Source: Campylobacter concisus (GTDB lineage: Bacteria > Campylobacterota > Campylobacteria > Campylobacterales > Campylobacteraceae). Taken from it: 64,000 nt of DNA. Under the pieces are notes generated by a model. The model made no database searches and was not told the DNA's origin. It saw nothing but the letters and a program-made list of their open reading frames with translations. The stretch covers positions 124,001-188,000 of the forward strand of contig NZ_JXUP01000006.1 in NCBI RefSeq assembly GCF_001891085.1. Reading direction: 5' to 3'. How positions within the stretch are numbered: position 1 is the stretch's first letter; each line of letters begins with the position of its first letter. The position numbers and the translations under genes were made by a program. This document shows, one piece after another, positions 35,943 to 43,242 of this stretch.

Positions 35943-36998
35943 TTATTTGCTGCTGCCGTCAGGGTTTAGACCTTTTAATATGTAGTCATACTCTGTGTCG
36001 GTAAGCTCGTGGCCTAGAAACTCTTTATAAAACTCTTTTGTTTTTGCTTTCATGTCTAGGTCTTTGAAAAGATCAGGCTGGATAGTTTTTGCTGCCCATA
36101 AAATTTGAAGTACGCTCTCAGCGCCATATCTATCCCAAGCAAATGCACCTTTTGGGTTGCCATAAATTTTGCCGTTTTTCACAGCGTTTGAGCCTGAAAA
36201 CGCAGGGTGCTCTTTGACATTTTTGATCAAAGCGTCTGTGTCGTTGCCACCAACGATGATAATATCAGGGTTTGCGTTGATGATCTCTTCAGCTGTTAGC
36301 TCGATCATAGATCCCTCTTTTGATACTGCGTTTTTGCCGCCAGCTAAATTTATCCAAGTGTTTTGAATAGTGTTTGTACCATCAACTTTTAATAAATTTG
36401 CTCCGCCAAGAAGGTGAAGTACTTTTGGACGCTTATCAGCTGGGATATTTTTTGTTTTGGCTTCTACAAATTTTGAGTTCTCATGGATCTTGTTTGAAAG
36501 CTTTTCAGCCAAAGCTCTAGCCTTGTCAGTGCCGATAACTTCAGCTGTTGCATAGATACTTTTCTCCATATCTGGATAGTCTCTATATATCATATTTACC
36601 GCGCTAAAGCCATTTTTAGTAAGCTCTTCTTGGTAATTTTTGCTAGAAACTATGACAACATCAGGTGCTAGCTTAACTAGCTCTTCTACCTGGATATCTT
36701 TGCCATTTAGCGCAGCTGGGAGGTCTTTTACTTTTGGATATACGTGTATAAACCACTTATTTTTCTTGATGAGATCTGTAGTGGTGATCACTTTATCCAT
36801 GCCACCAAGTGCTAGGATGATTTCGTTGTTTGCATGCCAAAGTGCAGCGATCTTTTCTACCTTTTCAGGTACGCTTACTTTGACGCCTTGCATATCGGTG
36901 ATGCTTCTTGCAGACTCAGCTGCGTTTAGACTAAGAGCCATAAATAGTGAAGCAACAAGGCTAAATTTGGTTACTTTATGCATAAAATTTGTTTGCAT
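35943..36998 (-). CDS. Periplasmic substrate-binding protein of the FecCD-type importer
   Basis: A 351-residue exported protein with a signal peptide ending near NAAESA (no lipobox). The PeriBP_2 fold follows: ARSITDMQGVKVSVPEKVEK, a central linker helix, and VEELVKLAPDVVIVSSKNY. Class III binding proteins of this type carry ferric chelates, heme or cobalamin. The first ATG (36998) has AAGGA at proper spacing and is kept; the ATG at residue 6 is an alternative. An AT-rich element upstream could be a Fur site. The operon is divergent from the NO reductase gene. Confidence 0.9.
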   Translation of the reverse strand: MQTNFMHKVTKFSLVASLFMALSLNAAESARSITDMQGVKVSVPEKVEKIAALWHANNEIILALGGMDKVITTTDLIKKNKWFIHVYPKVKDLPAALNGKDIQVEELVKLAPDVVIVSSKNYQEELTKNGFSAVNMIYRDYPDMEKSIYATAEVIGTDKARALAEKLSNKIHENSKFVEAKTKNIPADKRPKVLHLLGGANLLKVDGTNTIQNTWINLAGGKNAVSKEGSMIELTAEEIINANPDIIIVGGNDTDALIKNVKEHPAFSGSNAVKNGKIYGNPKGAFAWDRYGAESVLQILWAAKTIQPDLFKDLDMKAKTKEFYKEFLGHELTDTEYDYILKGLNPDGSSK

Positions 36999-37030
36999 AT
37001 TTTTTCCTTTATTTTTGAAGTATAAACATG

Positions 37031-37054
37031 TATATTAATAATATTTATATTAAT
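37031..37054. promoter_or_regulatory. Possible Fur-type AT-rich operator
   Basis: A stretch built from repeated ATATTAAT/ATTTATATTAAT units with partial dyad symmetry, 33-56 bases upstream of the binding-protein gene. Fur sites in Campylobacter are AT-rich and degenerate, so this is a weak match supported mainly by the iron-type cargo of the operon. Confidence 0.25.
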
Positions 37055-37141
37055 TCTATGTAAATTTTGCATATACATTATGAAGAATTTGCATATATTG
37101 TAAATTCTTATAAAACTAATGGGATAAATTCTCTCCTTTTA

Positions 37142-37155
37142 TTGACATATATCAT
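37142..37155 (+). promoter_or_regulatory. FNR-type dyad upstream of the NO reductase gene
   Basis: TTGAC-ATAT-ATCAT matches the FNR consensus TTGAT-N4-ATCAA at eight of ten half-site bases. It is 61-74 bases before the ATG at 37216. A GATAAA at 37174-37179 could be the -10, placing the dyad centre near -38, close to a class II activator position. Confidence 0.5.
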
Positions 37156-37215
37156 TAGCTGCTTTTTTAAAATGAGATAAACTTCGCCTTAAAATTTTTA
37201 AAAAAAGGAGAATCA

Positions 37216-39447
37216 ATGCGTGAATACAAAAAGTATTGGCTAGCACTTGTTGCAGTACTAGTAATTTGCTTTAGTATTTTAGGCTACTACGGCGTTGAGG
37301 TTTATAGAAGCTCGCCACCAGTTGTAAATTTTACAGATGAGAATGGCAATGTCGTGATCGACAAAGAGAGCATCTATAAAGGTCAAGAGGCCTGGCAAAG
37401 CATAGGAGGTATGCAAGTTGGCTCTGTTTGGGGACACGGTGCATATCAAGCACCTGATTGGAGTGCGGACTGGCTTCACAAAGAGTTGGTTATATTTTTA
37501 GAGTTAAAAGCAGATGAAATTTACCACTCAAAATATGCTGACTTAAATGATGAGCAAAAGGCAAATCTAAAAGTTCTACTTAAAAAAGAGTACCGAGAAA
37601 ATGGCGTAAAAGACGATAAAATCGTACTTAGCAGCGATAGATTAAAGGCTATGAAACAAGTAAGCCAAGAGTATTCATCACTTTTTGGAAATGACCCTAA
37701 GTTTAAATCTTTAAGAGAAGCTTATGCGATGAAAGAAAATACTCTTCCAAATGCTTCTGATAGAGATGATCTTAATAACTTTTTCTTCTGGTCAGCCTGG
37801 GCAACCGCAGCAAACAGACCTAATAGCGATGCTACATACACAAACAACTGGCCACACGAGCCACTAATAGATAATGTACCAACAAGCGAGAATATATTTT
37901 GGTCAATCGCAAGTGTTGTAATACTTATTGCTGGTATTGGATTTCTTGTTTGGTTTAGCTCTTTTTATGGTAAAAAAGATGATGAAAAATTAGAAGCTAT
38001 TAGCGAAGATCCACTTAGTAAATTAAGCCTAACTCCATCTCAAAAAGCTCTTAAAAAATATCTTTTTGTAACTTTGGCTCTTTTTGCTTTCCAAATTTTA
38101 ATAGGTGGCTTTACAGCTCACTATACAGTCGAAGGACAAGAATTTTACGGTATAAACTTATCAGCTTATATTCCTTATTCACTTGCTAGAACATGGCACA
38201 TTCAGGCTAGTATTTTCTGGATTGCGACAGGATTTTTAGCAGGCGGTCTTTTCCTAGCACCTATTATAAATGGCGGTAAAGATCCAAAATTCCAAAAGCT
38301 TGGCGTAGATTTATTATTTTACGCACTACTAATCCTTGTAGTTGGCAGTTTTGCTGGTGAGTATTTAGCGATCGCAAATATTATGCCTATAAATTTAAGC
38401 TTCTGGTTTGGACACCAAGGATATGAATATATCGAGCTTGGACGTGTTTGGCAAATTATTTTATTTGTTGGTCTTGTCATTTGGATGCTACTTTTACTTC
38501 GTGGATTTATCGGCGGATTTAAGAATAAAGGTGACAAAAATTTACTTGCTATCTTTGCAGCTTCTGCTGTTGCAGTTGGATTATTTTACGGAGCAGGATT
38601 ATTTTACGGCCAAAGAAGCCCACTTCCAGTGATGGAATACTGGCGCTGGTGGGTTGTACACCTTTGGGTTGAAGGCTTTTTTGAAGTCTTTGCTACCGCT
38701 TCACTTGCTTTTGTATTTGTTAGTCTTGGTCTTGTTTCAAAGAGATTTGCTACGTTTTCAACACTTGCGAGTGCATCACTTTTCTTAGTGGGCGGAATTC
38801 CAGGAACTTTCCACCACTTATATTTTGCGGGCACTACAACACCTATAATGGCAGTTGGCGCTAGCTTCTCAGCACTTGAGGTAGTTCCTCTTGTATTACT
38901 TGGCGCTGAAGCTTATGAGCACTACAGACTTCAGTTTGCTCAAACTTGGGCTAAGACATTAAAATGGCCACTTTACTGCTTTATCGCAGTTGCTTTCTGG
39001 AATATGCTAGGTGCTGGTGTATTCGGATTTTTAATCAATCCTCCAATTTCACTATTTTATATCCAAGGTCTAAATACGACTCCAGTCCACGGACATGCTG
39101 CACTATTTGGTGTTTATGGATTTTTGGCACTTGGATTTGTTTGGCTAGTGGCTACTTATCTATTCAAAGGTCAAGAATTTGACGAGAAACTTATGAAAGT
39201 AGGCTTTTGGGGCTTAAATATAGGCCTTATGCTAATGATCGTACTTTCACTACTTCCAATAGGAATTTATCAAGCATTTGCAAGCCTAGAGCATGGTATG
39301 TGGTATGCAAGAAGCGCTGAGCTTTTACAACAATCACACTTGCAAAATTTAAGATGGGTAAGAATGATTGGCGATACGATTTTAATAATCGGTGGAATCA
39401 GCTTCCTTGCACAACTTCTAAAATTTATGCTTAATAAAAAAGCTTAA
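37216..39447 (+). CDS. norB: Quinol-dependent nitric oxide reductase (qNOR)
   Basis: Inner-membrane enzyme that reduces 2 NO to N2O using quinol electrons. The 743-residue protein has an N-terminal helix, a soluble domain at about 33-230 that replaces the NorC cytochrome subunit, and then the NorB core. Heme and iron ligands are visible in FTAHYTVEG, RTWHIQASIFW, WWVVHLWVEGFFEVFAT (His and Glu of the active site), GTFHHLYFAG and PVHGHAALFGVYGF. The single-subunit layout and length mark it as qNOR, also called NorZ. C. jejuni lacks it. A good ribosome site (AAGGAG) and FNR-like dyad precede it. It may serve denitrification or NO detoxification. Confidence 0.96.
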   Translation: MREYKKYWLALVAVLVICFSILGYYGVEVYRSSPPVVNFTDENGNVVIDKESIYKGQEAWQSIGGMQVGSVWGHGAYQAPDWSADWLHKELVIFLELKADEIYHSKYADLNDEQKANLKVLLKKEYRENGVKDDKIVLSSDRLKAMKQVSQEYSSLFGNDPKFKSLREAYAMKENTLPNASDRDDLNNFFFWSAWATAANRPNSDATYTNNWPHEPLIDNVPTSENIFWSIASVVILIAGIGFLVWFSSFYGKKDDEKLEAISEDPLSKLSLTPSQKALKKYLFVTLALFAFQILIGGFTAHYTVEGQEFYGINLSAYIPYSLARTWHIQASIFWIATGFLAGGLFLAPIINGGKDPKFQKLGVDLLFYALLILVVGSFAGEYLAIANIMPINLSFWFGHQGYEYIELGRVWQIILFVGLVIWMLLLLRGFIGGFKNKGDKNLLAIFAASAVAVGLFYGAGLFYGQRSPLPVMEYWRWWVVHLWVEGFFEVFATASLAFVFVSLGLVSKRFATFSTLASASLFLVGGIPGTFHHLYFAGTTTPIMAVGASFSALEVVPLVLLGAEAYEHYRLQFAQTWAKTLKWPLYCFIAVAFWNMLGAGVFGFLINPPISLFYIQGLNTTPVHGHAALFGVYGFLALGFVWLVATYLFKGQEFDEKLMKVGFWGLNIGLMLMIVLSLLPIGIYQAFASLEHGMWYARSAELLQQSHLQNLRWVRMIGDTILIIGGISFLAQLLKFMLNKKA

Positions 39448-39450
39448 AAT

Positions 39451-39473
39451 TAAAGGGGTATTTTGCCCCTTTA
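39451..39473 (+). terminator. Terminator after norB
   Basis: TAAAGGGG and CCCCTTTA pair around a TATTTTG loop, 3 bases after the norB stop. Confidence 0.7.
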
Positions 39474-39518
39474 TTAAGCTATCTTTTCATAAAATAACGC
39501 AAATTTAAAAGGAAAGAA

Positions 39519-40061
39519 ATGATTACATTTTTTAAAAGAATTTGCGTTATTTTTATCGTGCTTTTACACTCTTTTTTGGCTCTTGTAGTTGATTATTCGT
39601 TTCCACACTATGCAAATGTGCAAATCACAGGTGGCGATGTCAAACGTATGGACAAAGATGGTATCATCGATGCTAAAAATCCGGCTGATGGCCCTACCAG
39701 AGATGTTTATTTTCTCTACACTAAAGATTCTAATAATTCAAATAAAGTCATGGCTTATAGAAATGAAGATACTGCATGGGGATTTCCGTTTTATTTTAAA
39801 TTTAACTCAGCTGATGTACAAGCCAAGGCCCAGGGCTTTGCAAATAGCGATAAAAACGTAACTGTAAAATATTATGGATATAGAATTTCTATGCTTCAAG
39901 AGTTTAGAAATGTCATCTCACTAAAAGAAAGTGGCACAGATACTAGTTGGCCGGTAGCTAGCTATGTATTTTATTTTATCTTGTTTATCTCGCTAATCAT
40001 TTGGATAAGAAAGATAAATAAGGCCTTTAGACCAAAAACTAGTGAAAATTTAGAGAAATAG
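39519..40061 (+). CDS. DUF1523 family membrane protein
   Basis: A 180-residue protein with an N-terminal membrane anchor (about 5-27), a periplasmic domain, and a C-terminal membrane helix (about 147-164) followed by a basic tail. The middle contains VDYSFPHYANVQITGGDVKR and VKYYGYRISMLQEFRNVISL, as in DUF1523 proteins. Function is unknown. It has its own AAGGAAAG ribosome site and lies beyond the norB terminator, so a link with norB is only positional. Confidence 0.75.
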   Translation: MITFFKRICVIFIVLLHSFLALVVDYSFPHYANVQITGGDVKRMDKDGIIDAKNPADGPTRDVYFLYTKDSNNSNKVMAYRNEDTAWGFPFYFKFNSADVQAKAQGFANSDKNVTVKYYGYRISMLQEFRNVISLKESGTDTSWPVASYVFYFILFISLIIWIRKINKAFRPKTSENLEK

Positions 40062-40099
40062 ATAGTATCTGTTTTAGCTATTTGATATTTTAAAAATCA

Positions 40100-40123
40100 A
40101 AAAGAGAACTTCGTTTCTCTTTT
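40100..40123 (+). terminator. Terminator after the DUF1523 gene
   Basis: AAAAGAGAA and TTCTCTTTT form a 9-base-pair stem around CTTCGT, followed by an AT-rich run, 39 bases after the stop. Confidence 0.65.
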
Positions 40124-40127
40124 ATCT

Positions 40128-40476
40128 TTAAAAATTTCTAGTACTATCAAGCATTTTTAGCTCGTTTGCTCTGCTATGCTCCTCTACGCTTTCTCAGTCT
40201 ATAAAATAAAATTCTACATCTAGATTATTTTTAAGAAAATCACCCGCTTTTTTATGGCATGTAATTCTTTGCCTTGCCATTCATCAGTTGTGACCTAGTT
40301 TAGTTCGCCAAGATCTTCTAAAATGACTCGCACGAAAGCCACCTTGTATCTACGTCTATATCACACAAGGATATCTCTATTCTATTTTTGAAAATTTAAA
40401 GCCATTTGCTGGCACAGTAGTTTTTGCAACAGGTTTTTTAGATTTTAGAAAGAAAATTTATAGTGAATTAGCTTAA
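40128..40476. pseudogene. Decayed coding remnants on both strands
   Basis: No intact gene lies between 40062 and 40503. On the minus strand, 40280-40128 reads as 51 codons ending LKMLDSTRNF, interrupted by one TGA at codon 29 (40194-40196). A second minus frame just upstream reads KVAFVRVILEDLGEL, then a stop, then VTTDEWQGKEL. On the plus strand, 40327-40476 is open and ends in FATGFLDFRKKIYSELA. These pieces look like protein but lack starts and ribosome sites. I cannot name the parents, and not all of the fragments need be real. Confidence 0.35.
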
Positions 40477-40480
40477 ATTT

Positions 40481-40505
40481 TAGGGGCAAAGCTGCCCCTA
40501 TTTTT
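40481..40505. terminator. Bidirectional terminator before hpf's 3' end
   Basis: TAGGGGCA-AAGC-TGCCCCTA is an 8-base-pair GC-rich hairpin followed by TTTTT on the plus strand and an AAAATTTAA run on the other. It directly follows the hpf stop, so it probably terminates hpf. Confidence 0.75.
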
Positions 40506-41031
40506 AGTAAAGACCGAAAGTTCCGTCTGTTCTTTTGTAGATCACACGCATTTTTGCGTCAACATCGTTAAATACGTAAAATTGTTTATCACTTGATTTT
40601 AGTTTTTCAAGTGCTTCTTCGACCTCAAGTGGTTTATAAATTTCAAGCTCCATAGGCACGATCTCTTCAACGCCTTCGATCTTTTCTTCACCTATTCTTG
40701 AGCGGAATTCTTTGTCGTCAGCCTTGCCTTTAACAGTAAATTTCTTATCATGCTCTCTTCTTAAAACTTTTGATGCTTTTTCGATAGCAAGATCGATCGC
40801 AGCGTAAAGATCTTTATCTTTTTGGCGAACGACTATCGTATCTTTATGGGCCATATTTAGAGAAAATTCTGCATTAAAGCCTTTTTTTCCTTGTTTTTCA
40901 TCAGCTGCTACAACACATCTTACTGAGATGATGTCGAGATTGTATTTACCAAGCGTATCAAAAGCGTCTTGGATATAGTTTTTGATTGGCTCTGTTAGCT
41001 CAAATTGTTTTCCTACAATGCTTATGTTCAT
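40504..41031 (-). CDS. hpf: Long-form ribosome hibernation promoting factor
   Basis: Binds the decoding region of resting ribosomes and, in the long form, dimerises them to 100S. The 175-residue protein has the N-terminal S30AE domain (MNISIVGKQFELTEPIKNYI, then basic helices with KVLRREHDKKF) and the C-terminal dimerisation domain (EEALEKLKSSDKQFYVFND, then VIYKRTDGTFGLY). It is monocistronic with AAGGAG before its ATG. Confidence 0.95.
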   Translation of the reverse strand: MNISIVGKQFELTEPIKNYIQDAFDTLGKYNLDIISVRCVVAADEKQGKKGFNAEFSLNMAHKDTIVVRQKDKDLYAAIDLAIEKASKVLRREHDKKFTVKGKADDKEFRSRIGEEKIEGVEEIVPMELEIYKPLEVEEALEKLKSSDKQFYVFNDVDAKMRVIYKRTDGTFGLY

Positions 41032-41111
41032 CGTAATCTCCTTTATAGAAATTAAGATGATTATAACACGCTAAAACTAAAAACAAATTAAACTAAAATC
41101 TTTATAAAATT

Positions 41112-41534
41112 TTAAAGTTTCTGAAGAGTTCGTTTGTGAAAATTTATAGGATTTGGCGTTTTTTTATCTTTTGATGTTACAAAAACATCAAAGATCATGT
41201 TGCCAGTACTTGCGACTCCGTTTGTTCCTGGCATGATGGTCGGTGGAGTGCATATACCGATATCGCCAAAGTAAGTTATTTTTACTTTAAAGTCGAACAT
41301 ATCGTTAAATTCCCCATTTACTTTATCTAAGCATTTGTTTGAGAAATCAGTTCTAAAAATTTCAAACATTGCATACTCTGCTGCTGCTTGAGCAACGAGT
41401 TGTGCTTGCTCTCTTAGATAAATTTCACTGCTTTGTCTGGCTGATGTGCTAGCTATCGAAAGAGCAAGAGTGCTGATAGAAGCTGCCACAACTAGAAAAA
41501 ATATCGCCGCTATTAATGTAAATCCTTTTCTCAT
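41112..41534 (-). CDS. Small pseudopilin lacking Glu5, MshP/GspK/PilX-like
   Basis: I choose the ATG at 41534 (140 residues, MRKGFTLIAAIFFLVVAASI), which overlaps the previous stop as TGATG. The longer frame from 41558 adds a spurious N-terminus. The prepilin peptidase site is G-F at residues 4-5. Position +5 of the mature protein is Ala, not the Glu found in most pilins, as in tip-located GspK, PilX and MshP. The rest has about 110 residues with cysteines at two or three places. It is the last gene of the pseudopilin cluster. The MshP comparison rests on size, order and the missing Glu, not on a search. Confidence 0.78.
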   Translation of the reverse strand: MRKGFTLIAAIFFLVVAASISTLALSIASTSARQSSEIYLREQAQLVAQAAAEYAMFEIFRTDFSNKCLDKVNGEFNDMFDFKVKITYFGDIGICTPPTIMPGTNGVASTGNMIFDVFVTSKDKKTPNPINFHKRTLQKL

Positions 41535-42556
41535 CAATAAACCGCCTTTGATTTGCAAATGGTTATTTCTGACTTTTCTGCTTTAAGGCAAAGCTTTAAT
41601 GCGATGACTCCATTTTTTTCTGTAAAGACAAATCTTGTTACATGTTTAGCTAGTGTCGCACTTTCGGCTTTGATATCCTTTGTAGATGTTGAGCTAAATT
41701 TTTTAAAGCTTTCATTTAGCCATGGCCTATAGTTGTAGTAAATTTTAAGGTCAAAAGAGCCATTTTGTATATCCTCGGCATTTTGCTCAGCTGGCGCTAT
41801 GGCAATGGCTGTGTAAGCTAGTTTATACTGCTCTGAAATTTTTTTATTTTTAAAATCACTTGAAATTTTAAGCGTGTCGATTGATTGTATGCCAACTTTT
41901 GCGATATCTAAGTGCCTTTGGTCTAAATTTTCTTGATAGCCAAAGCTGCTACCAACTCTATAAAGTATGCTAGAAAATATCGCTACTAAACCGCCATTTT
42001 CATTATCGGCGTTTATACACCTAGAGCCGCTATTTACATCTTCTTCATTGCTATCATTTTCGCAGGTCAAGTCCATTACGCCATTTCTAAAAGCATCATT
42101 AAATTTGCTTCCAGGGCTTTTTAATCCATTTGCAACAGAGCTATTTGCAAGATCTACATATCCGCTATATATGCCTTCTTCGATGATCGGATCTCCGTTA
42201 GTATCGTCTCCTTTATATTCGTTTATGCCATCAAATAGCTCATAAGCAGCTGGGATAAATTCTAAAATTTCAAAGTCGCTGCTTAAATTTACGCCACTAT
42301 CATTTAGAGCTAGGTAATCTCCATTTTTTTTTCTAGCGATAACGCTTTGTTTGATTCTGTGGCTAAGTAGCATTGAAATTTGCTCTAGAGCGATTTCGCT
42401 TTGTGTTTCTAGTTCGTTTATTACTTTGCTTTGAAAATAGTTTTGATATAAATTCATAAGCGTGTTAAAGCTCATAAGTGAGATAACACCAAGTACGGTG
42501 ATGACTATTATTAGCTCAATTAATGTAAAAGCTTTTTTTGTTTTTTTCATTTCCAT
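41534..42556 (-). CDS. Large minor pseudopilin, MshO/GspJ-like
   Basis: A 340-residue type IV pilin-like protein with prepilin motif KKAFTLIELIIVITVLGVIS. Cleavage would be after Ala9 rather than the usual Gly, which prepilin peptidases tolerate. A hydrophobic alpha-1 helix is followed by NLYQNYFQSKVINELETQSE and a large globular domain. The size fits MshO or GspJ type minor pilins. Two ATGs are possible: 42556, or 42550, which makes an ATGA overlap with the previous gene. It overlaps the next gene by one base. Confidence 0.82.
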   Translation of the reverse strand: MEMKKTKKAFTLIELIIVITVLGVISLMSFNTLMNLYQNYFQSKVINELETQSEIALEQISMLLSHRIKQSVIARKKNGDYLALNDSGVNLSSDFEILEFIPAAYELFDGINEYKGDDTNGDPIIEEGIYSGYVDLANSSVANGLKSPGSKFNDAFRNGVMDLTCENDSNEEDVNSGSRCINADNENGGLVAIFSSILYRVGSSFGYQENLDQRHLDIAKVGIQSIDTLKISSDFKNKKISEQYKLAYTAIAIAPAEQNAEDIQNGSFDLKIYYNYRPWLNESFKKFSSTSTKDIKAESATLAKHVTRFVFTEKNGVIALKLCLKAEKSEITICKSKAVY

Positions 42557-43242
42557 TCTTTTACACTTAGAGTACTGCTTTCACCTATATTAAAGGCATA
42601 TCCATAAAGTACGCTTTTGCTCTCTTTTGTAGTTTTCATAGTCGTATCTAGCTTTATCTGTAAAACGTCACTATCATTTAAAGGAGTGCTAACTACAAAT
42701 TTATCAGCTCCATTTGTTATAGTTGGAGTCGTCTCTGTATCTATGATAAAGTCGCGTTTAGTAGTGCTAGCAGTTAGTGAGATGGATTTTTGAGTATTGA
42801 AATTTTTGATAGATTTTACTTTAAAATTTACGCTTTTGATTGATTCTGGAAGCTTTGAATCATTAGGCCTTGTGGCACATGCAGATGAATTTTGCACCGG
42901 ATATGCAAGTATCCTATGTCCTTCACCTTTTACTCCACTTTTTTCATAAAAATCCGGATTTGCCCCTTGATCGCAGATAATAAGAGGAAAAATTATAGCC
43001 TCTTGAGTCGTTATAGAAGATGGCATGGTATTTTTACCGGCTATTAAGACTTGATCGCTAAATGGTGCTTTTAATATTAATGACATATAGGTTTTAGCAT
43101 TCATTAGTCCTTCTTGCATTAAGGACTGCTCACTTAAATTTGAAGTAGTTCTTACCGCTAGTGGCAAGCTTGCACTTACTATGGCTACTACAAGCACTGA
43201 CAAGATAAGCTCTATCAATGAAAAGCCACCCCTTTTCACCAC
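42547..43242 (-). CDS. Minor pseudopilin, MshD-like
   Basis: A 231-residue pilin-like protein starting VKRGGFSLIELILSVLVVAI, with Gly-Phe cleavage site, Glu5 and a hydrophobic N-terminal helix. The GTG at 43242 is preceded by AGGAG at eight bases and lies inside the end of the giant gene. The C-terminal domain contains two conserved-looking cysteines (ICDQGANP and SACATRP). Size and place with the other genes fit the MshD type of MSHA clusters. Partner of the genes on both sides by overlap. Confidence 0.82.
   Translation of the reverse strand: MVKRGGFSLIELILSVLVVAIVSASLPLAVRTTSNLSEQSLMQEGLMNAKTYMSLILKAPFSDQVLIAGKNTMPSSITTQEAIIFPLIICDQGANPDFYEKSGVKGEGHRILAYPVQNSSACATRPNDSKLPESIKSVNFKVKSIKNFNTQKSISLTASTTKRDFIIDTETTPTITNGADKFVVSTPLNDSDVLQIKLDTTMKTTKESKSVLYGYAFNIGESSTLSVKEWK

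Noticed and set aside
40128-40280. Selenoprotein with in-frame TGA at 40194-40196
   Set aside because: No ribosome site, short frame, no visible SECIS-like hairpin directly after the TGA, and decay in the surrounding frames. Degeneration is simpler.
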